Of a stretch of DNA of 64,000 nt, positions 9,435 through 18,332 are shown one piece after another. Under the pieces are notes generated by a model, which was not told where the DNA came from, did no database searches, and worked only from the letters and a program-made list of their open reading frames with translations. This DNA is from Borborobacter arsenicus. Its GTDB lineage: Bacteria; Pseudomonadota; Alphaproteobacteria; Rhizobiales; Rhizobiaceae. Within the stretch, counting starts at the first letter, position 1. Every line of letters starts with the position of its first letter. The DNA lies in the NCBI RefSeq assembly GCF_003934165.1, contig NZ_ML133508.1, positions 241,881-305,880 on the forward strand, given 5' to 3'. Both the position numbers and the translations under genes were made by a program.

Positions 9435-11657
9435 ATGGCTGACTACAAGAACTTCACCGTCGAAACCGATGCCGATGGCATCGCCCTCGTCACCTGGGAC
9501 ATGCCGGACCGCTCGATGAATGTCTTCACCGAGCAGGTGATGTCGGAACTCGACAGTATCGTCGATCAGGTCACGGCCGATGTCGCCGTCAAGGGTGCGG
9601 TCATCACCTCGGGCAAGGAGACCTTCTCCGGCGGCGCCGATCTTGCCATGCTGCAGAAGATGCTGGGCCTGTTCCAGAAGGAAAATTCGCGCGATCCCGA
9701 TCATGCGATCAGGCTGCTGTTCGACAATGTCGGCCGCATGGGCCAGCTCTTCCGCAAGCTGGAGACCTGCGGCAAGCCCTGGGTCTCGGCGATCAACGGC
9801 ACCTGCATGGGCGGCGCCTTCGAAATGTCGCTTGCCTGCCACGGTCGCATCGCGGCCGACTCGGATGCGGTCAAGATGGCGCTGCCGGAGGTCAAGGTTG
9901 GCATCTTCCCCGGCGCCGGCGGCACCCAGCGCGTGCCGCGCCTGACCGACCAGCAGCAGGCCCTGCAGATGCTGACCTCCGGCCAGAACCTGACGCCGCA
10001 GCGTGCCAAGGCGATGGGGCTGATCCATGAGATCGCCGAGCCGAAGAAACTGGTCGCCGCCGCCAAGGCGATGATCAAGGGCGGGCTGAAGCCGGTCCAG
10101 CCCTGGGACGAGAAGGGCTTCAAGCTGCCGGGCGGTCCGATCTATTCGGCGGCCGGCGCCAATCTGTGGCCGCCGGCAATCGCCATCCTGCGCCGCGAAA
10201 CCTATGGCAATTATCCGGCCGCAAGCGCGATCCTGAAATGCGTCTATGAAGGCCTGCTGGTGCCCTTCGACACCGGTTTGAAGATCGAGCAGCGCTATTT
10301 CACCGAGATCCTGCGGACGAAAGAAGCAGCGATGATGATCCGCTCGCTCTTCGTGTCGCTGCAGGAACTCAACAAGGGCGCGCGCCGGCCCGAAGGCGTT
10401 CCGCCAACGAAGTTCAGGAAGATCGGCATCATCGGCGCCGGCTTCATGGGCGCCGGCATTGCCTATGTGACGGCCAAGGCCGGCATCCCCGTAGTGCTCA
10501 TCGACCGCGACATGGAGGCTGCCGAAAAGGGCAAGGCGCATTCCGACAAGCTGGTCTCGGAGCAGATCAAGAAGGGGCGTGCCAAGGCCGAGGATAAAGA
10601 GCGGCTGCTGTCGCTGATCACACCCAGCGCCGACTATGCCGACCTTGCCGGCAGCGATCTCGTCATCGAGGCGGTGTTCGAGGATTCCGAGGTCAAAAAG
10701 GCGACGACCGAAAAGGCCGAGGCCGCGCTGAAGCCGTCATCCGTCTTTGCTTCCAATACCTCGACTATCCCGATCACCAGCCTGGCCAAGAACTCCGCCC
10801 GGCCGAAGAACTTCGTCGGCATCCACTTCTTCTCGCCTGTCGACAAGATGATGCTGGTTGAAATCATCCTCGGCAAGAAGACCGGCGAGAAGGCGCTTGC
10901 GGTTGCCATCGACTATGTCCGCGCCATTAAGAAGACGCCGATCGTCGTCAACGACACGCGCGGCTTCTATGTCAATCGCTGCGTGCTGCGCTATATGTCG
11001 GAAGCCTTCAAGATGCTGATTGAGGGCGTGCCGGCCGCCATGATCGAGAATGCGGCGCGTGCTGCCGGCATGCCGGTAGGCCCGCTGGCGCTGACCGACG
11101 AGACGGCGATCGATCTTGCCCAGAAGATCATGAAGCAGACCATCCGCGATCTTGGCGAGAAGGCGGTCGATCCCGAGCAGATGAAGCTCATCGACACGAT
11201 GGTCGACACCCATGGCCGCTTCGGCCGCAAGAACGGCAAGGGCTTCTACGACTATCCGGAAAAACCGGCCAAGAAGCATCTGTGGCCGGGCCTGAAGGAC
11301 CTCTACAAGCAGCGCAATCCCGACAAGATCGATTATGAGGAATTGAAGCAGCGCTTCCTCACCGTCATCGCGCTCGAGGCCGCTCGCGTCATGGAGGAGG
11401 GCATCGTCACCGACCCGCGCGAGGCCGATGTCGGCTCGATCCTCGCCTTCGGCTTCGCACCTTATACCGGCGGGGCCCTGTCCTATATCGACGGCATCGG
11501 GGCGAAGGAGTTCGTCCGCATCGCCAAGACCTTGCGCAAGAAATATGGTGCCGAATTCAAGGCGCCGAAGCTTCTTCTCGACATGGTTGAAAAGGGCGAA
11601 ACCTTCTATCAGCGCTTCGATCCCTATGCGAAGGAAGAGGCGAAGAAGGCGGCATAG
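9435..11657 (+). CDS. fadJ: Bifunctional enoyl-CoA hydratase / 3-hydroxyacyl-CoA dehydrogenase (FadJ-type alpha subunit)
   Basis: 740-residue enzyme carrying out the hydration and NAD-dependent oxidation steps of beta-oxidation. The N-terminal crotonase domain (about 1-300) has the oxyanion-hole motif KETFSGGADL and Glu152 in LPEVKVG. A Rossmann fold begins near residue 330 (IGIIGAGFMGAGIA), with catalytic His464 in GIHFFSPVDKM, followed by duplicated 3HCDH C-terminal domains. ATG at 9435 follows AAGGAGGGAAC. With the thiolase at 8030 it would form the alpha/beta trifunctional complex. Confidence 0.93.
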   Translation: MADYKNFTVETDADGIALVTWDMPDRSMNVFTEQVMSELDSIVDQVTADVAVKGAVITSGKETFSGGADLAMLQKMLGLFQKENSRDPDHAIRLLFDNVGRMGQLFRKLETCGKPWVSAINGTCMGGAFEMSLACHGRIAADSDAVKMALPEVKVGIFPGAGGTQRVPRLTDQQQALQMLTSGQNLTPQRAKAMGLIHEIAEPKKLVAAAKAMIKGGLKPVQPWDEKGFKLPGGPIYSAAGANLWPPAIAILRRETYGNYPAASAILKCVYEGLLVPFDTGLKIEQRYFTEILRTKEAAMMIRSLFVSLQELNKGARRPEGVPPTKFRKIGIIGAGFMGAGIAYVTAKAGIPVVLIDRDMEAAEKGKAHSDKLVSEQIKKGRAKAEDKERLLSLITPSADYADLAGSDLVIEAVFEDSEVKKATTEKAEAALKPSSVFASNTSTIPITSLAKNSARPKNFVGIHFFSPVDKMMLVEIILGKKTGEKALAVAIDYVRAIKKTPIVVNDTRGFYVNRCVLRYMSEAFKMLIEGVPAAMIENAARAAGMPVGPLALTDETAIDLAQKIMKQTIRDLGEKAVDPEQMKLIDTMVDTHGRFGRKNGKGFYDYPEKPAKKHLWPGLKDLYKQRNPDKIDYEELKQRFLTVIALEAARVMEEGIVTDPREADVGSILAFGFAPYTGGALSYIDGIGAKEFVRIAKTLRKKYGAEFKAPKLLLDMVEKGETFYQRFDPYAKEEAKKAA

Positions 11658-11678
11658 GTCGCCGAAAGGAAAGCAAAG

Positions 11679-11987
11679 ATGGCGACATACAGGGGCAGTG
11701 CTGAAACGGCCAGCGCCAGCCGCTACCTCCAGCAATTATGCAAGCACTGGAGCCATAAATTCGCGGTCGAGTTCGATCCTGCGCATGGGCGGATCGAATT
11801 CGACCCGGAGACGGTCTGCGAGCTCGACGCAGGCATAGACCGCCTTTCGGTTCGCCTCGATGCCGCCGATCCGGAGCGGGCCGAGCGCATGAAGCAGGTG
11901 ATTGCAGATCATCTGAAGCGCTTCGCCTTTCGCGAGGATTTCGTCCTGGCGTGGGACGCCGCCGCGCCCCGAGCCTCCGGCGTCTAG
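11679..11987 (+). CDS. DUF2218 domain protein
   Basis: 102-residue soluble protein matching the DUF2218 family across its whole length (SRYLQQLCKHWSHKF near the N-terminus, DHLKRFAFRE near the C-terminus). ATG at 11679 follows GAAAGGAAAG, 21 bp after fadJ, suggesting cotranscription. Biochemical function is not known to me. Members occur beside iron- and metabolism-related genes, so its place at the end of a beta-oxidation operon gives only a weak hint. Confidence 0.8.
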   Translation: MATYRGSAETASASRYLQQLCKHWSHKFAVEFDPAHGRIEFDPETVCELDAGIDRLSVRLDAADPERAERMKQVIADHLKRFAFREDFVLAWDAAAPRASGV

Positions 11988-11996
11988 GCCAGACGG

Positions 11997-12560
11997 ATGT
12001 ATGTCTGGGCTCGCCTGGCCAGGATGGCGCTCACCACCAAGAGTCGCGGCAGGTTTGAGATGGGCGACAAGGGAAGGCTCGCCTTCCGCTGCCTGCCGAC
12101 CGATATCGACATCAATTACCATCTCAACAATGCCCGCTACATGATGCTGGCCGATGTCGGGCGCATCGACCTCTTCCTGCGCGCCGGGCTGATCGCCAGC
12201 GCGCGGCGCAATGGCTGGGCGCCGATGCTCGGTGGCCTGCAGATCGTCTTCGTGCGCGAAATCAGGCTGTGGCGCCGGTTCGAGGTCGTCTCTACCATCG
12301 AGACTTGGGAGGGCACCCAGGTCATCGGGCGGCACGAATTCGTGCTTGTCAACGGTGAGACAGCGGCTGTGATACTGACCACGGCGGGCATCTATGACCG
12401 CCGCAGGCGCCGTTTCGTCCAAATCGAGGAATTGTTCGCTGCCCTCGGTTACAATGCCTCCCCCCGCGCGCCGACAGAGGCAGAGCGTGCCTTCATGGCG
12501 TCCCATGTGGGCCTGCGCGCAAACGCCAAGAGCGGTGATGGCCGGGAAGTCTCGTCTTGA
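11997..12560 (+). CDS. Acyl-CoA thioesterase (hot-dog fold)
   Basis: 187-residue hot-dog-fold thioesterase of the 4-hydroxybenzoyl-CoA thioesterase-like group. The motif DIDINYHLNNARYMMLADVG near residues 38-57 holds the family's Asp/Asn-type active-site region. It follows DUF2218 by 9 bp and closes the fatty-acid block. Release of free acids or recycling of CoA from intermediates is inferred. The ATG at 11997 is used; a later ATG at 12024 cannot be excluded. Confidence 0.85.
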   Translation: MYVWARLARMALTTKSRGRFEMGDKGRLAFRCLPTDIDINYHLNNARYMMLADVGRIDLFLRAGLIASARRNGWAPMLGGLQIVFVREIRLWRRFEVVSTIETWEGTQVIGRHEFVLVNGETAAVILTTAGIYDRRRRRFVQIEELFAALGYNASPRAPTEAERAFMASHVGLRANAKSGDGREVSS

Positions 12561-12582
12561 CGCTTCTGGACATCGCACCGAC

Positions 12583-12619
12583 CTCGCGTTAAAGGTATAT
12601 TTTCCTGTTTTGACGCGAG
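12583..12619. promoter_or_regulatory. Inverted repeat overlapping the promoter of the S24 repressor (probable self-operator)
   Basis: Arms at 12583-12593 (CTCGCGTTAAA) and 12609-12619 (TTTGACGCGAG) are reverse complements with one mismatch, separated by 15 bp that include a -10-like TATATT (12596-12601). The right arm ends 9 bp before the repressor start codon. A partial third half-site (TTGACGC, 12557-12563) overlaps the end of the thioesterase gene. Confidence 0.6.
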
Positions 12620-12628
12620 ATCACGCCG

Positions 12629-13279
12629 ATGCTTTCGCACGACCGGGTCTGGGCCGCCATCGATGCGCTGGCCGAACGCTACTCTTTGTCTGCCTCCGGG
12701 CTGGCCAAGAGGGCCGGACTGGATTCGACAGCCTTCAACAAATCGAAGCGGGCGTCCGCCGACGGAAGGCCGCGCTGGCCGTCGACCGAATCGCTTGCCA
12801 AGATCATTGAAGCGACCAATTCGTCGCTCGACGAGTTCATGAGCCTGCTTGAGGACCGCGCCTCTGCTGCCGACCGGCAGCTACCGGTTCAAAAACCGAC
12901 TGTACCGCTGCTGGGTTTTGCCCAGGCCGGTGCCGGTGGGTTTTTCGATGATGCCGGCTTTCCGGCGGGCCAGGGCTGGGACCTGATCGAGCTTCCGGCC
13001 CAATCGACCGAGAATTCCTATGCGCTTGAAGTCCAGGGCGATTCCATGCTGCCGCTCTACCGGCATGGTGACGTGCTGATCGTCGATCCGGGAGTCCAGG
13101 TCCACAAGGGAGACCGTGTTGTCGTCAAGACGCATGGCGGCGAGGTCATGGCAAAGGTGCTGGCGCGCCGCACGCCAAAGATGATCGAGCTTCACTCGAT
13201 CAATCCTGAGCATCCCGGCCGCAATCTCGCCGTAACCGATGTCGACTGGATGGCGCGCATCGTCTGGGCAAGCCAATAG
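12629..13279 (+). CDS. LexA/CI-like transcriptional repressor with S24 peptidase domain
   Basis: 216-residue regulator. The N-terminal helix-turn-helix is at about 15-75 (SLSASGLAKRAGLDSTAFNK). A linker follows, then the S24 domain: the cleavage-site-like AGAG lies near residue 97, the catalytic Ser139 is in QGDSML, and Lys167 is in VVVKTHGGE. Both catalytic residues are present, so self-cleavage is possible. It is not LexA itself, because its HTH is of XRE type. No phage genes surround it, suggesting a resident chromosomal regulator. The inverted repeat over its promoter suggests autoregulation. Confidence 0.85.
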   Translation: MLSHDRVWAAIDALAERYSLSASGLAKRAGLDSTAFNKSKRASADGRPRWPSTESLAKIIEATNSSLDEFMSLLEDRASAADRQLPVQKPTVPLLGFAQAGAGGFFDDAGFPAGQGWDLIELPAQSTENSYALEVQGDSMLPLYRHGDVLIVDPGVQVHKGDRVVVKTHGGEVMAKVLARRTPKMIELHSINPEHPGRNLAVTDVDWMARIVWASQ

Positions 13280-13287
13280 GCGCGGTG

Positions 13288-14022
13288 ATGCGTCCGGGTG
13301 TATTGGCCACCTCGATCGTGATGCTGCTCGGTGTCGGCCTTGCGATTCTGCGCGGCGGCGCGCTCATCACTGGGCAACAATCCGAAGCGACGATGGCAGA
13401 CCAGCCGCCCGTTGCAGCTTCTCCCAAAACTGACAGGCCGCTGCCACCTCGGTCGCCTGCCCCCGAGCAGGACAAGCCGGAACCAACGCCCGATGTGACG
13501 CAACTGGAGCGCATCGCTCCACGCGAGCCGCTGGGCGATCTCGGATCGGCCGCCCCGCCTCGCCCGAAGAATGGAGGCACCATCCTCTACCAGCCGCTTT
13601 CGCCCGCTGCCGGAAAGATCGAGGCCATGGGCTATTCGATTGTGCTTGCAGGCATCGAACAGCCCGACCCTGAGGAAAGCTGCGATTTCGAGGGCAAGGC
13701 CTGGCCATGCGGTGCGCGGGCGCGCTCCGCCTTTCGGGCTTTCCTGCGTGGCCGCGCCGTCAATTGCGAGATCGCGCCGGAAGCGCAAAAGACGGCTTCC
13801 ATCACCACGAGTTGCCGGCTGGGCAAGCAGGACGTCGCGGAGTGGCTGGTTGAGAACGGCTGGGCGCGCGCGGCACCGGGCGGTCCTTATGCCAGGCTTG
13901 CCGAAGATGCCCGCGCGCAGGGCAGGGGCCTTTATGGACCGCCGCCTGCCGCTGCCGCACCGCCAGTGGCGCTGCCGATACCCTCGATTACGCCAGCTGG
14001 CCCGCCAGAGCCTTTTCAATAA
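13288..14022 (+). CDS. Exported thermonuclease-like (SNase fold) protein
   Basis: 244-residue protein. The N-terminal hydrophobic segment (about 5-25) looks like a signal anchor. A Pro/Asp-rich linker (about 30-105) is followed by a staphylococcal-nuclease-like domain to about 220 ([61 protein letters not shown]) and a Pro-rich tail. Several Cys residues in the domain may form disulfides in the periplasm. GTG at 13285 and ATG at 13288 are both possible starts; ATG is used. The last 35 bp overlap the convergent lysK gene. Whether the nuclease is catalytically active is not clear. Confidence 0.75.
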   Translation: MRPGVLATSIVMLLGVGLAILRGGALITGQQSEATMADQPPVAASPKTDRPLPPRSPAPEQDKPEPTPDVTQLERIAPREPLGDLGSAAPPRPKNGGTILYQPLSPAAGKIEAMGYSIVLAGIEQPDPEESCDFEGKAWPCGARARSAFRAFLRGRAVNCEIAPEAQKTASITTSCRLGKQDVAEWLVENGWARAAPGGPYARLAEDARAQGRGLYGPPPAAAAPPVALPIPSITPAGPPEPFQ

Positions 14023-15637
14023 GCGCGCGCGTCTCTTCGATGCCATAAAGGGCGGCAAAGGACCCAAAGCGCGGGCCGCGCTCCTGGCCGATCAGCACTT
14101 GATAGATCATCTGGAAGAAGGCGACTGACACGCCGGGACCGCCTTCCGGGCTCTTTTTCGTGTGGTCCTGATAGCGTTCGATTTTACGCGCCACGTTGAG
14201 CGCCGCGTTCTGGATCTCCTCGCTGCCGGCGTTGGCAGGAAGTTCTGCAAGGCTTTCCGACAGGCTCTGGAGCGCCGCACGCTCGATCTCGTCTGGCGCC
14301 CGGTAGGATTTTTGCGGCTTCACGAAATCGTCGAAATAGCGGATCGCATAGCCGGCAAGCCGGTCGAGTTCGGGATGCGTCTGCGGTGTCACGCCTTCCG
14401 CATGGCGTGAGATGAAGCCCCAAAGCACATCCTTGTTCTGCGCATTCGAAGCGCTGACCAGGTTGAGCAGCAGCGAGAACGGCACCGGTAGGTCGATCCT
14501 GGGCGGATTGCCGTAATGCATGTGCCAGACCGGATTGCCGAGGCGGTTCTTCCAGTCCTGCCGCTGATAGGCCGACAAATAGGTGTAATATTCGTCCACC
14601 GCCTTGGGGATGACGTCGAAATAGAGCTTCTTGGCCGCCCTCGGCTTCTGGAACATATAGAGGCCGAGGCTTTCGGTTGGCGCATAGGTCAGCCATTCGT
14701 CGATGGTGAGCCCGTTTCCCTTGGACTTGGAGATTTTCTGGCCATTTTCGTCGAGAAACAGCTCATAAACGAAATGTTCCGGCGCCCTTCCGCCAAGAAT
14801 TTCGCAAATACGGTCGTAAATCACCGCATTTGTCTGGTGATCCTTGCCAAACATCTCGAAATCCACGCCGAGAGCGGCCCAACGCATGCCGAAATCCGGC
14901 TTCCATTGCAGCTTCACCTTGCCGCCGGTGACGGGCAGCGTCGTTTCCTCGCCATCCTCGTCGTCAAAGGTGATGGTGCCGTTTTCAGCATCAACGTGCT
15001 TCATCGGCACGTAGAGTACGCGGCCCGACTTGGGCGAGATCGGCAGGAACGGACTGTAGGTCGCCTGGCGTTCCTCGCCAAGCGTCGGCAGCATCACCGC
15101 CATGATGTCGTCATAATGGGCGGCCGCGCGCAGCAGCACCTCATCGAAGCGGCCGGACTTGTAATATTCCGTTGCACTGGCGAATTCGTAGTCGAAGCCG
15201 AAAGTGTCGAGAAAGCGGCGCAGCATCGCATTGTTGTGATGGCCGAAGCTTTCATAATCGCCGCCGAACGGGTTCGGCACCGCAGTGAGCGGCATGTGCA
15301 GATAGGGCTCGAGTGCTGCGCGGTCCGGCACATTTTCGGGAATCTTGCGCATTCCGTCCATGTCGTCGGAAAAGCACAACAGCCGGGTCTTGACCTTGTC
15401 CTGCGTCAGCACGCGAAAGGCATGGCGCACCATCGAGGTGCGCGCGACCTCGCCGAATGTGCCGATATGCGGCAGGCCGGAGGGGCCGTAGCCGGTTTCG
15501 AACAGGACGGTCTCGGGAAATTCGCCGCCTTTGTAGCGGGCCACGATTTTTCGCGCTTCCTCGAAGGGCCAGGCTTTGCTTTCGGCTGAAGCGGCCAGAA
15601 CCTCGGGGTTGAGTTCGCTGATATGTGGGCCCGTCAT
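13988..15637 (-). CDS. lysK: Lysyl-tRNA synthetase, class I
   Basis: 549-residue class I (archaeal-type) lysine-tRNA ligase, the form many alphaproteobacteria use in place of the class II enzyme. The HIGH-like motif is PHIGTFGE near residues 56-63, and the KMSKS-like motif is KISKSKGNG near residue 300. The start at 15637 ([10 protein letters not shown]) matches the family; the frame stays open upstream without another good start. A conserved element shared with the DAP dehydrogenase gene lies 43 bp upstream. Confidence 0.95.
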   Translation of the reverse strand: MTGPHISELNPEVLAASAESKAWPFEEARKIVARYKGGEFPETVLFETGYGPSGLPHIGTFGEVARTSMVRHAFRVLTQDKVKTRLLCFSDDMDGMRKIPENVPDRAALEPYLHMPLTAVPNPFGGDYESFGHHNNAMLRRFLDTFGFDYEFASATEYYKSGRFDEVLLRAAAHYDDIMAVMLPTLGEERQATYSPFLPISPKSGRVLYVPMKHVDAENGTITFDDEDGEETTLPVTGGKVKLQWKPDFGMRWAALGVDFEMFGKDHQTNAVIYDRICEILGGRAPEHFVYELFLDENGQKISKSKGNGLTIDEWLTYAPTESLGLYMFQKPRAAKKLYFDVIPKAVDEYYTYLSAYQRQDWKNRLGNPVWHMHYGNPPRIDLPVPFSLLLNLVSASNAQNKDVLWGFISRHAEGVTPQTHPELDRLAGYAIRYFDDFVKPQKSYRAPDEIERAALQSLSESLAELPANAGSEEIQNAALNVARKIERYQDHTKKSPEGGPGVSVAFFQMIYQVLIGQERGPRFGSFAALYGIEETRALIEKALAGQLA

Positions 15638-15680
15638 GTCATTGTTCCTGCATCCATCGCCGGCCAGAGCCGACGCGCCT

Positions 15681-15752
15681 GCTCTAAGGCTCGCGACGAT
15701 GGGCGTCAACGATTGCAAGGGTTTTTCCTTGCGGCGCAAGGACGCCGCCTCC
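15681..15752 (-). promoter_or_regulatory. Shared lysK/ddh upstream element, copy 1
   Basis: About 70 bp upstream of lysK, matching a segment upstream of the DAP dehydrogenase gene at 16865-16935 in about 55 of 67 aligned positions by eye. On the minus strand it contains TTGACG followed after 17 bases by TAGAGC, a possible -35/-10 pair, and GACG-N5-CGTC as a short inverted repeat. The gene start lies 43 bp beyond its proximal end. Confidence 0.6.
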
Positions 15753-15792
15753 GGGCTCTTCCAAGCCTGCCGCCGCCGGTCGTATTTGCTGC

Positions 15793-16779
15793 CTATAGTT
15801 GCTCGGCGCGCAACTGGGCGGGGCTTTTCGGCGAAAGCAGTCCAGGCGCGACGTCGAATACGGTCATGGCACCATATTGGCCCATCGCGTTCAGGCGGTG
15901 CACGGCTCGCGCATAAGCCACGAGCACGCTGGCGGTGAATTCCGGATTGCTGCCGAGCTTGAGGCCGTACTCGATCACCTGGGCGTTTTCTTTCGAGGTG
16001 TTGCCGCTGCGGATGACGAAGCCGCCATGCACCATGGCCTGGTGATCGCGTGCCAGGTCCTCGGCAGAGATGAAATTCACCGTGGTGTCGTACTCGTCGA
16101 AATAATGCGGCATGGTGACGATGGCATTGTGTACCTGTTCGGCGTCCGCACCCTCCTCCAGCACGACAAAGCACTCGCGCCTGTGCTTCTCGCGGGTGGT
16201 AAGCGTCGGGCGTGAAGCGCTGCGGACGCGGTCTACGGCTTCCTTGACGGGGCGGGTATATTGCACGGCACCCGCAACCCCCGGCACTCGCCTGACAGCA
16301 TCCGAATGGCCTTGGCTCAGCCCATCGCCCCAGAAGGTGTAGGTCGCGCCATCCGGCAGAAGCGCCTCACCGACGATGCGGTTGATCGAAAACATGCCCG
16401 GATCCCAGCCGGCCGATATCAGTGCCGTCCGGCGGTTCGCCCGTGCCGGTGCGTCCACCGCAGTGAAATATTCCGGAATTCGCGCATGGGTGTCGAAACT
16501 GTCGACCGTATTGAACAGGGCGGCCAGTTCTGGGCCCTGCCGAGGCAGATCGTCCTTCGATCCGCCGCACAGGATCAGCACGTCAATGCGATCCGTGTGA
16601 TCCGGCAGCGCACTCATTGCATGTACCGGCGTCACCGCATCCCTTGGCTTGAGATGCTCGGGCGACCGGCGGGTGTAGATACCGACGAGCCGCATATCGG
16701 GGTTTTTCGCAATGGCAGCTTCCACGCCGCGTCCGAGGTTCCCGTGCCCGGCGATGGCGACCCGGATTTGCTCAGCCAT
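15793..16779 (-). CDS. ddh: meso-diaminopimelate D-dehydrogenase
   Basis: 328-residue NADPH-dependent enzyme forming meso-diaminopimelate, the lysine and peptidoglycan precursor, directly from tetrahydrodipicolinate. The N-terminal Rossmann motif is [16 protein letters not shown], and the core motifs [25 protein letters not shown] and [17 protein letters not shown] are those of Ddh. The ATG at 16779 gives the typical length; the open frame upstream (to 16902) only reads through the promoter element. It sits upstream of lysK on the same strand. Ddh is less widespread in Gram-negative bacteria than the succinylase route, so lateral origin is possible. Confidence 0.92.
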   Translation of the reverse strand: MAEQIRVAIAGHGNLGRGVEAAIAKNPDMRLVGIYTRRSPEHLKPRDAVTPVHAMSALPDHTDRIDVLILCGGSKDDLPRQGPELAALFNTVDSFDTHARIPEYFTAVDAPARANRRTALISAGWDPGMFSINRIVGEALLPDGATYTFWGDGLSQGHSDAVRRVPGVAGAVQYTRPVKEAVDRVRSASRPTLTTREKHRRECFVVLEEGADAEQVHNAIVTMPHYFDEYDTTVNFISAEDLARDHQAMVHGGFVIRSGNTSKENAQVIEYGLKLGSNPEFTASVLVAYARAVHRLNAMGQYGAMTVFDVAPGLLSPKSPAQLRAEQL

Positions 16780-16864
16780 TAAAGATTCCCTCATGCAATT
16801 CGAATGGTCGTGAGGGATAGCAAATAAATCGTCGCGATCAAGCAGGTCCTTGCCTGTCCGCACA

Positions 16865-16935
16865 GCTCCAAGGCCCGTGACGATAGGCGTCAATGGTCGC
16901 ATGGGTTTTTTCTTGCCGCGCAGGGGCGCCGCTCC
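16865..16935 (-). promoter_or_regulatory. Shared lysK/ddh upstream element, copy 2
   Basis: Second copy of the element described at 15681-15752, here 85 bp upstream of the ddh start. The TTGACG hexamer, the GACG-N5-CGTC inverted repeat and the A-rich stretch before CCC are all preserved. The unequal distance to the two start codons argues that the conserved part is a promoter/operator rather than a leader ending at the ribosome site. Confidence 0.6.
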
Positions 16936-16969
16936 TAACTTCGCCCCGTATCATGCGAGGATATGAAGA

Positions 16970-17383
16970 ATGCCAACCCCTACCACCCATGAAGCACTGA
17001 TCTATCTCATGGTGATCACATCGGCTTCGGACCGGGACATGACCGATGTGGAACTGGCGCGAATTGGCGATGTCGTCCGCTCCTGGCCGGCGTTCGAGGG
17101 CTTCAACGATCAGAAGCTGATCGGCGTTGCCCAGGATTGCCAGAAGCTTCTGCATGAGCCGGAGGGACTTGGCGGCGTGCTTGCGATCGCGGCGCGTGCC
17201 ATTCCTGAACGGCTGCGCGACACTGCCTATGCCGCAGCGCTTGAGGTTGCCGCAGTCGATCTCGAAATGCGGCTGGAAGAAGTGCGTGTCCTTCAGTTGC
17301 TGCGCCAGAGCCTCGACCTCGACGCTGTCGTCAGCCATTCAATCGAACGCGCGGCGAAGGCACGGCATCGCACTTTGACGTGA
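16970..17383 (+). CDS. TerB-like (tellurite-resistance family) protein
   Basis: 137-residue, mostly helical, acidic protein resembling the TerB/DjlA-type helical domain (EALIYLMVITSASDRDMTDV at the N-terminus; LDLEMRLEEVRVLQLL toward the end). Such domains bind metal and associate with membranes in stress systems, but lone TerB proteins are common and their role is undefined. No other ter genes are present. It is followed by a sterol-desaturase-type gene 19 bp downstream, so the two are probably one operon. Confidence 0.75.
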   Translation: MPTPTTHEALIYLMVITSASDRDMTDVELARIGDVVRSWPAFEGFNDQKLIGVAQDCQKLLHEPEGLGGVLAIAARAIPERLRDTAYAAALEVAAVDLEMRLEEVRVLQLLRQSLDLDAVVSHSIERAAKARHRTLT

Positions 17384-17402
17384 TGCCTTTGGAGATGCTG
17401 CG

Positions 17403-18227
17403 ATGGATGGGGTGATCCCTGGCGAGGCTGCCATACGCATGGCGGCATTCCTGGCGATCTTCGCCTCGATGGCCGTCTTCGAATTGTGGTCGCCGCGGCT
17501 GGAACGGCCGGAAATGGCGTCGGCGCTGAAATCACGCCGCTGGTTCACTAATCTGTCGATGGTGGTGATCTCTTCGCTTGTTCTGCGGGTGATCTTTCCC
17601 GCGGCGGCCGTCGGTGCCGCCGCCCTTGCCGAAATGCGGGGCTGGGGCTTGCTGCACATGGCCGGGATCGACGGGATCTTCGGTGGCGTCTTTGCCTTTG
17701 TGGTGCTCGACCTTGCCGTCTGGCTTGAACATGTGGTGAGCCATAAGATCCCGTTTTTGTGGCGCATCCACCGCATGCACCATTGCGATGTCGGCTTCGA
17801 CGTGACGACGGGACTGCGCTTCCATCCGTTCGAGATACTGATCTCCATGGTCTGGAAGGCGGCTGTCGTGATTGCGCTCGGCGCCCCGGTGCTTGCCGTG
17901 TTGCTGTTCGAGATCGTGTTGAACGGCTCGTCCATGTTCAGCCACTCCAATATCCGCATAGGCGCGCGGGCCGACCGCCTGTTGCGTCGCGTGATCGTCA
18001 CGCCCGACATGCATAGGGTTCATCACTCCGCCGAGCGTGCCGAGACCGATTCCAATTACGGCTTCAATTTTTCTCTCTGGGACCGGCTGTTCGGCACCTA
18101 TGTCGAACAGCCGCGCCGCGGTCATGACGGCATGACGATCGGCCTTGCCGAATATCGCGGGGATGAACCGACCCATATCGGCTGGCTGCTGCGGCTGCCG
18201 TTCCTGTCGAACCGCAGGTCGAAATAG
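17403..18227 (+). CDS. Sterol desaturase / fatty acid hydroxylase family membrane protein
   Basis: 274-residue integral membrane di-iron oxygenase-type protein with about four hydrophobic segments. The three His clusters are visible: EHVVSH and RIHRMHH near residues 110-122, SHSNIR near 180, and MHRVHHS near 203. Members hydroxylate or desaturate lipids such as hopanoids, ornithine lipids or fatty acids; the substrate cannot be decided here. It lies directly after the TerB-like gene. Confidence 0.88.
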   Translation: MDGVIPGEAAIRMAAFLAIFASMAVFELWSPRLERPEMASALKSRRWFTNLSMVVISSLVLRVIFPAAAVGAAALAEMRGWGLLHMAGIDGIFGGVFAFVVLDLAVWLEHVVSHKIPFLWRIHRMHHCDVGFDVTTGLRFHPFEILISMVWKAAVVIALGAPVLAVLLFEIVLNGSSMFSHSNIRIGARADRLLRRVIVTPDMHRVHHSAERAETDSNYGFNFSLWDRLFGTYVEQPRRGHDGMTIGLAEYRGDEPTHIGWLLRLPFLSNRRSK

Positions 18228-18231
18228 GCTT

Positions 18232-18269
18232 GAGCAGCGGACGTTCTGACGAACGCGACCCCGCTGCTC
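18232..18269. terminator. Nested hairpin after the desaturase gene
   Basis: The outer stem GAGCAGCGG/CCGCTGCTC (18232-18240 and 18261-18269) encloses a smaller hairpin CGTTC-TGAC-GAACG. It lies 5 bp after the stop codon and has no strong T-run, so termination is probable but not certain. Confidence 0.5.
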
Positions 18270-18301
18270 GGACTCGGTTTCTTTAGCCGCATTTGTGCAA
18301 C

Positions 18302-18321
18302 GCCAGACGATTCCGTCTGGC
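18302..18321. terminator. Short perfect hairpin between convergent genes
   Basis: GCCAGACG-ATTC-CGTCTGGC, an 8-bp perfect stem with a 4-base loop, 11 bp from the 3' end of the minus-strand solute-binding-protein gene. No clear T-run follows on either side, so its terminator role is tentative. Confidence 0.45.
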
Positions 18322-18332
18322 TGCAAACCGCT

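Noticed and set aside
13988-16174. Longer N-termini for lysK and ddh reading through the shared element
   Set aside because: Open frames extend upstream, but family starts, lengths and the shared DNA element indicate non-coding sequence.
15638-16969. Lysine riboswitch upstream of lysK or ddh
   Set aside because: The shared 70-bp element is too short and lacks the recognisable L-box core; a promoter or operator explains it better.
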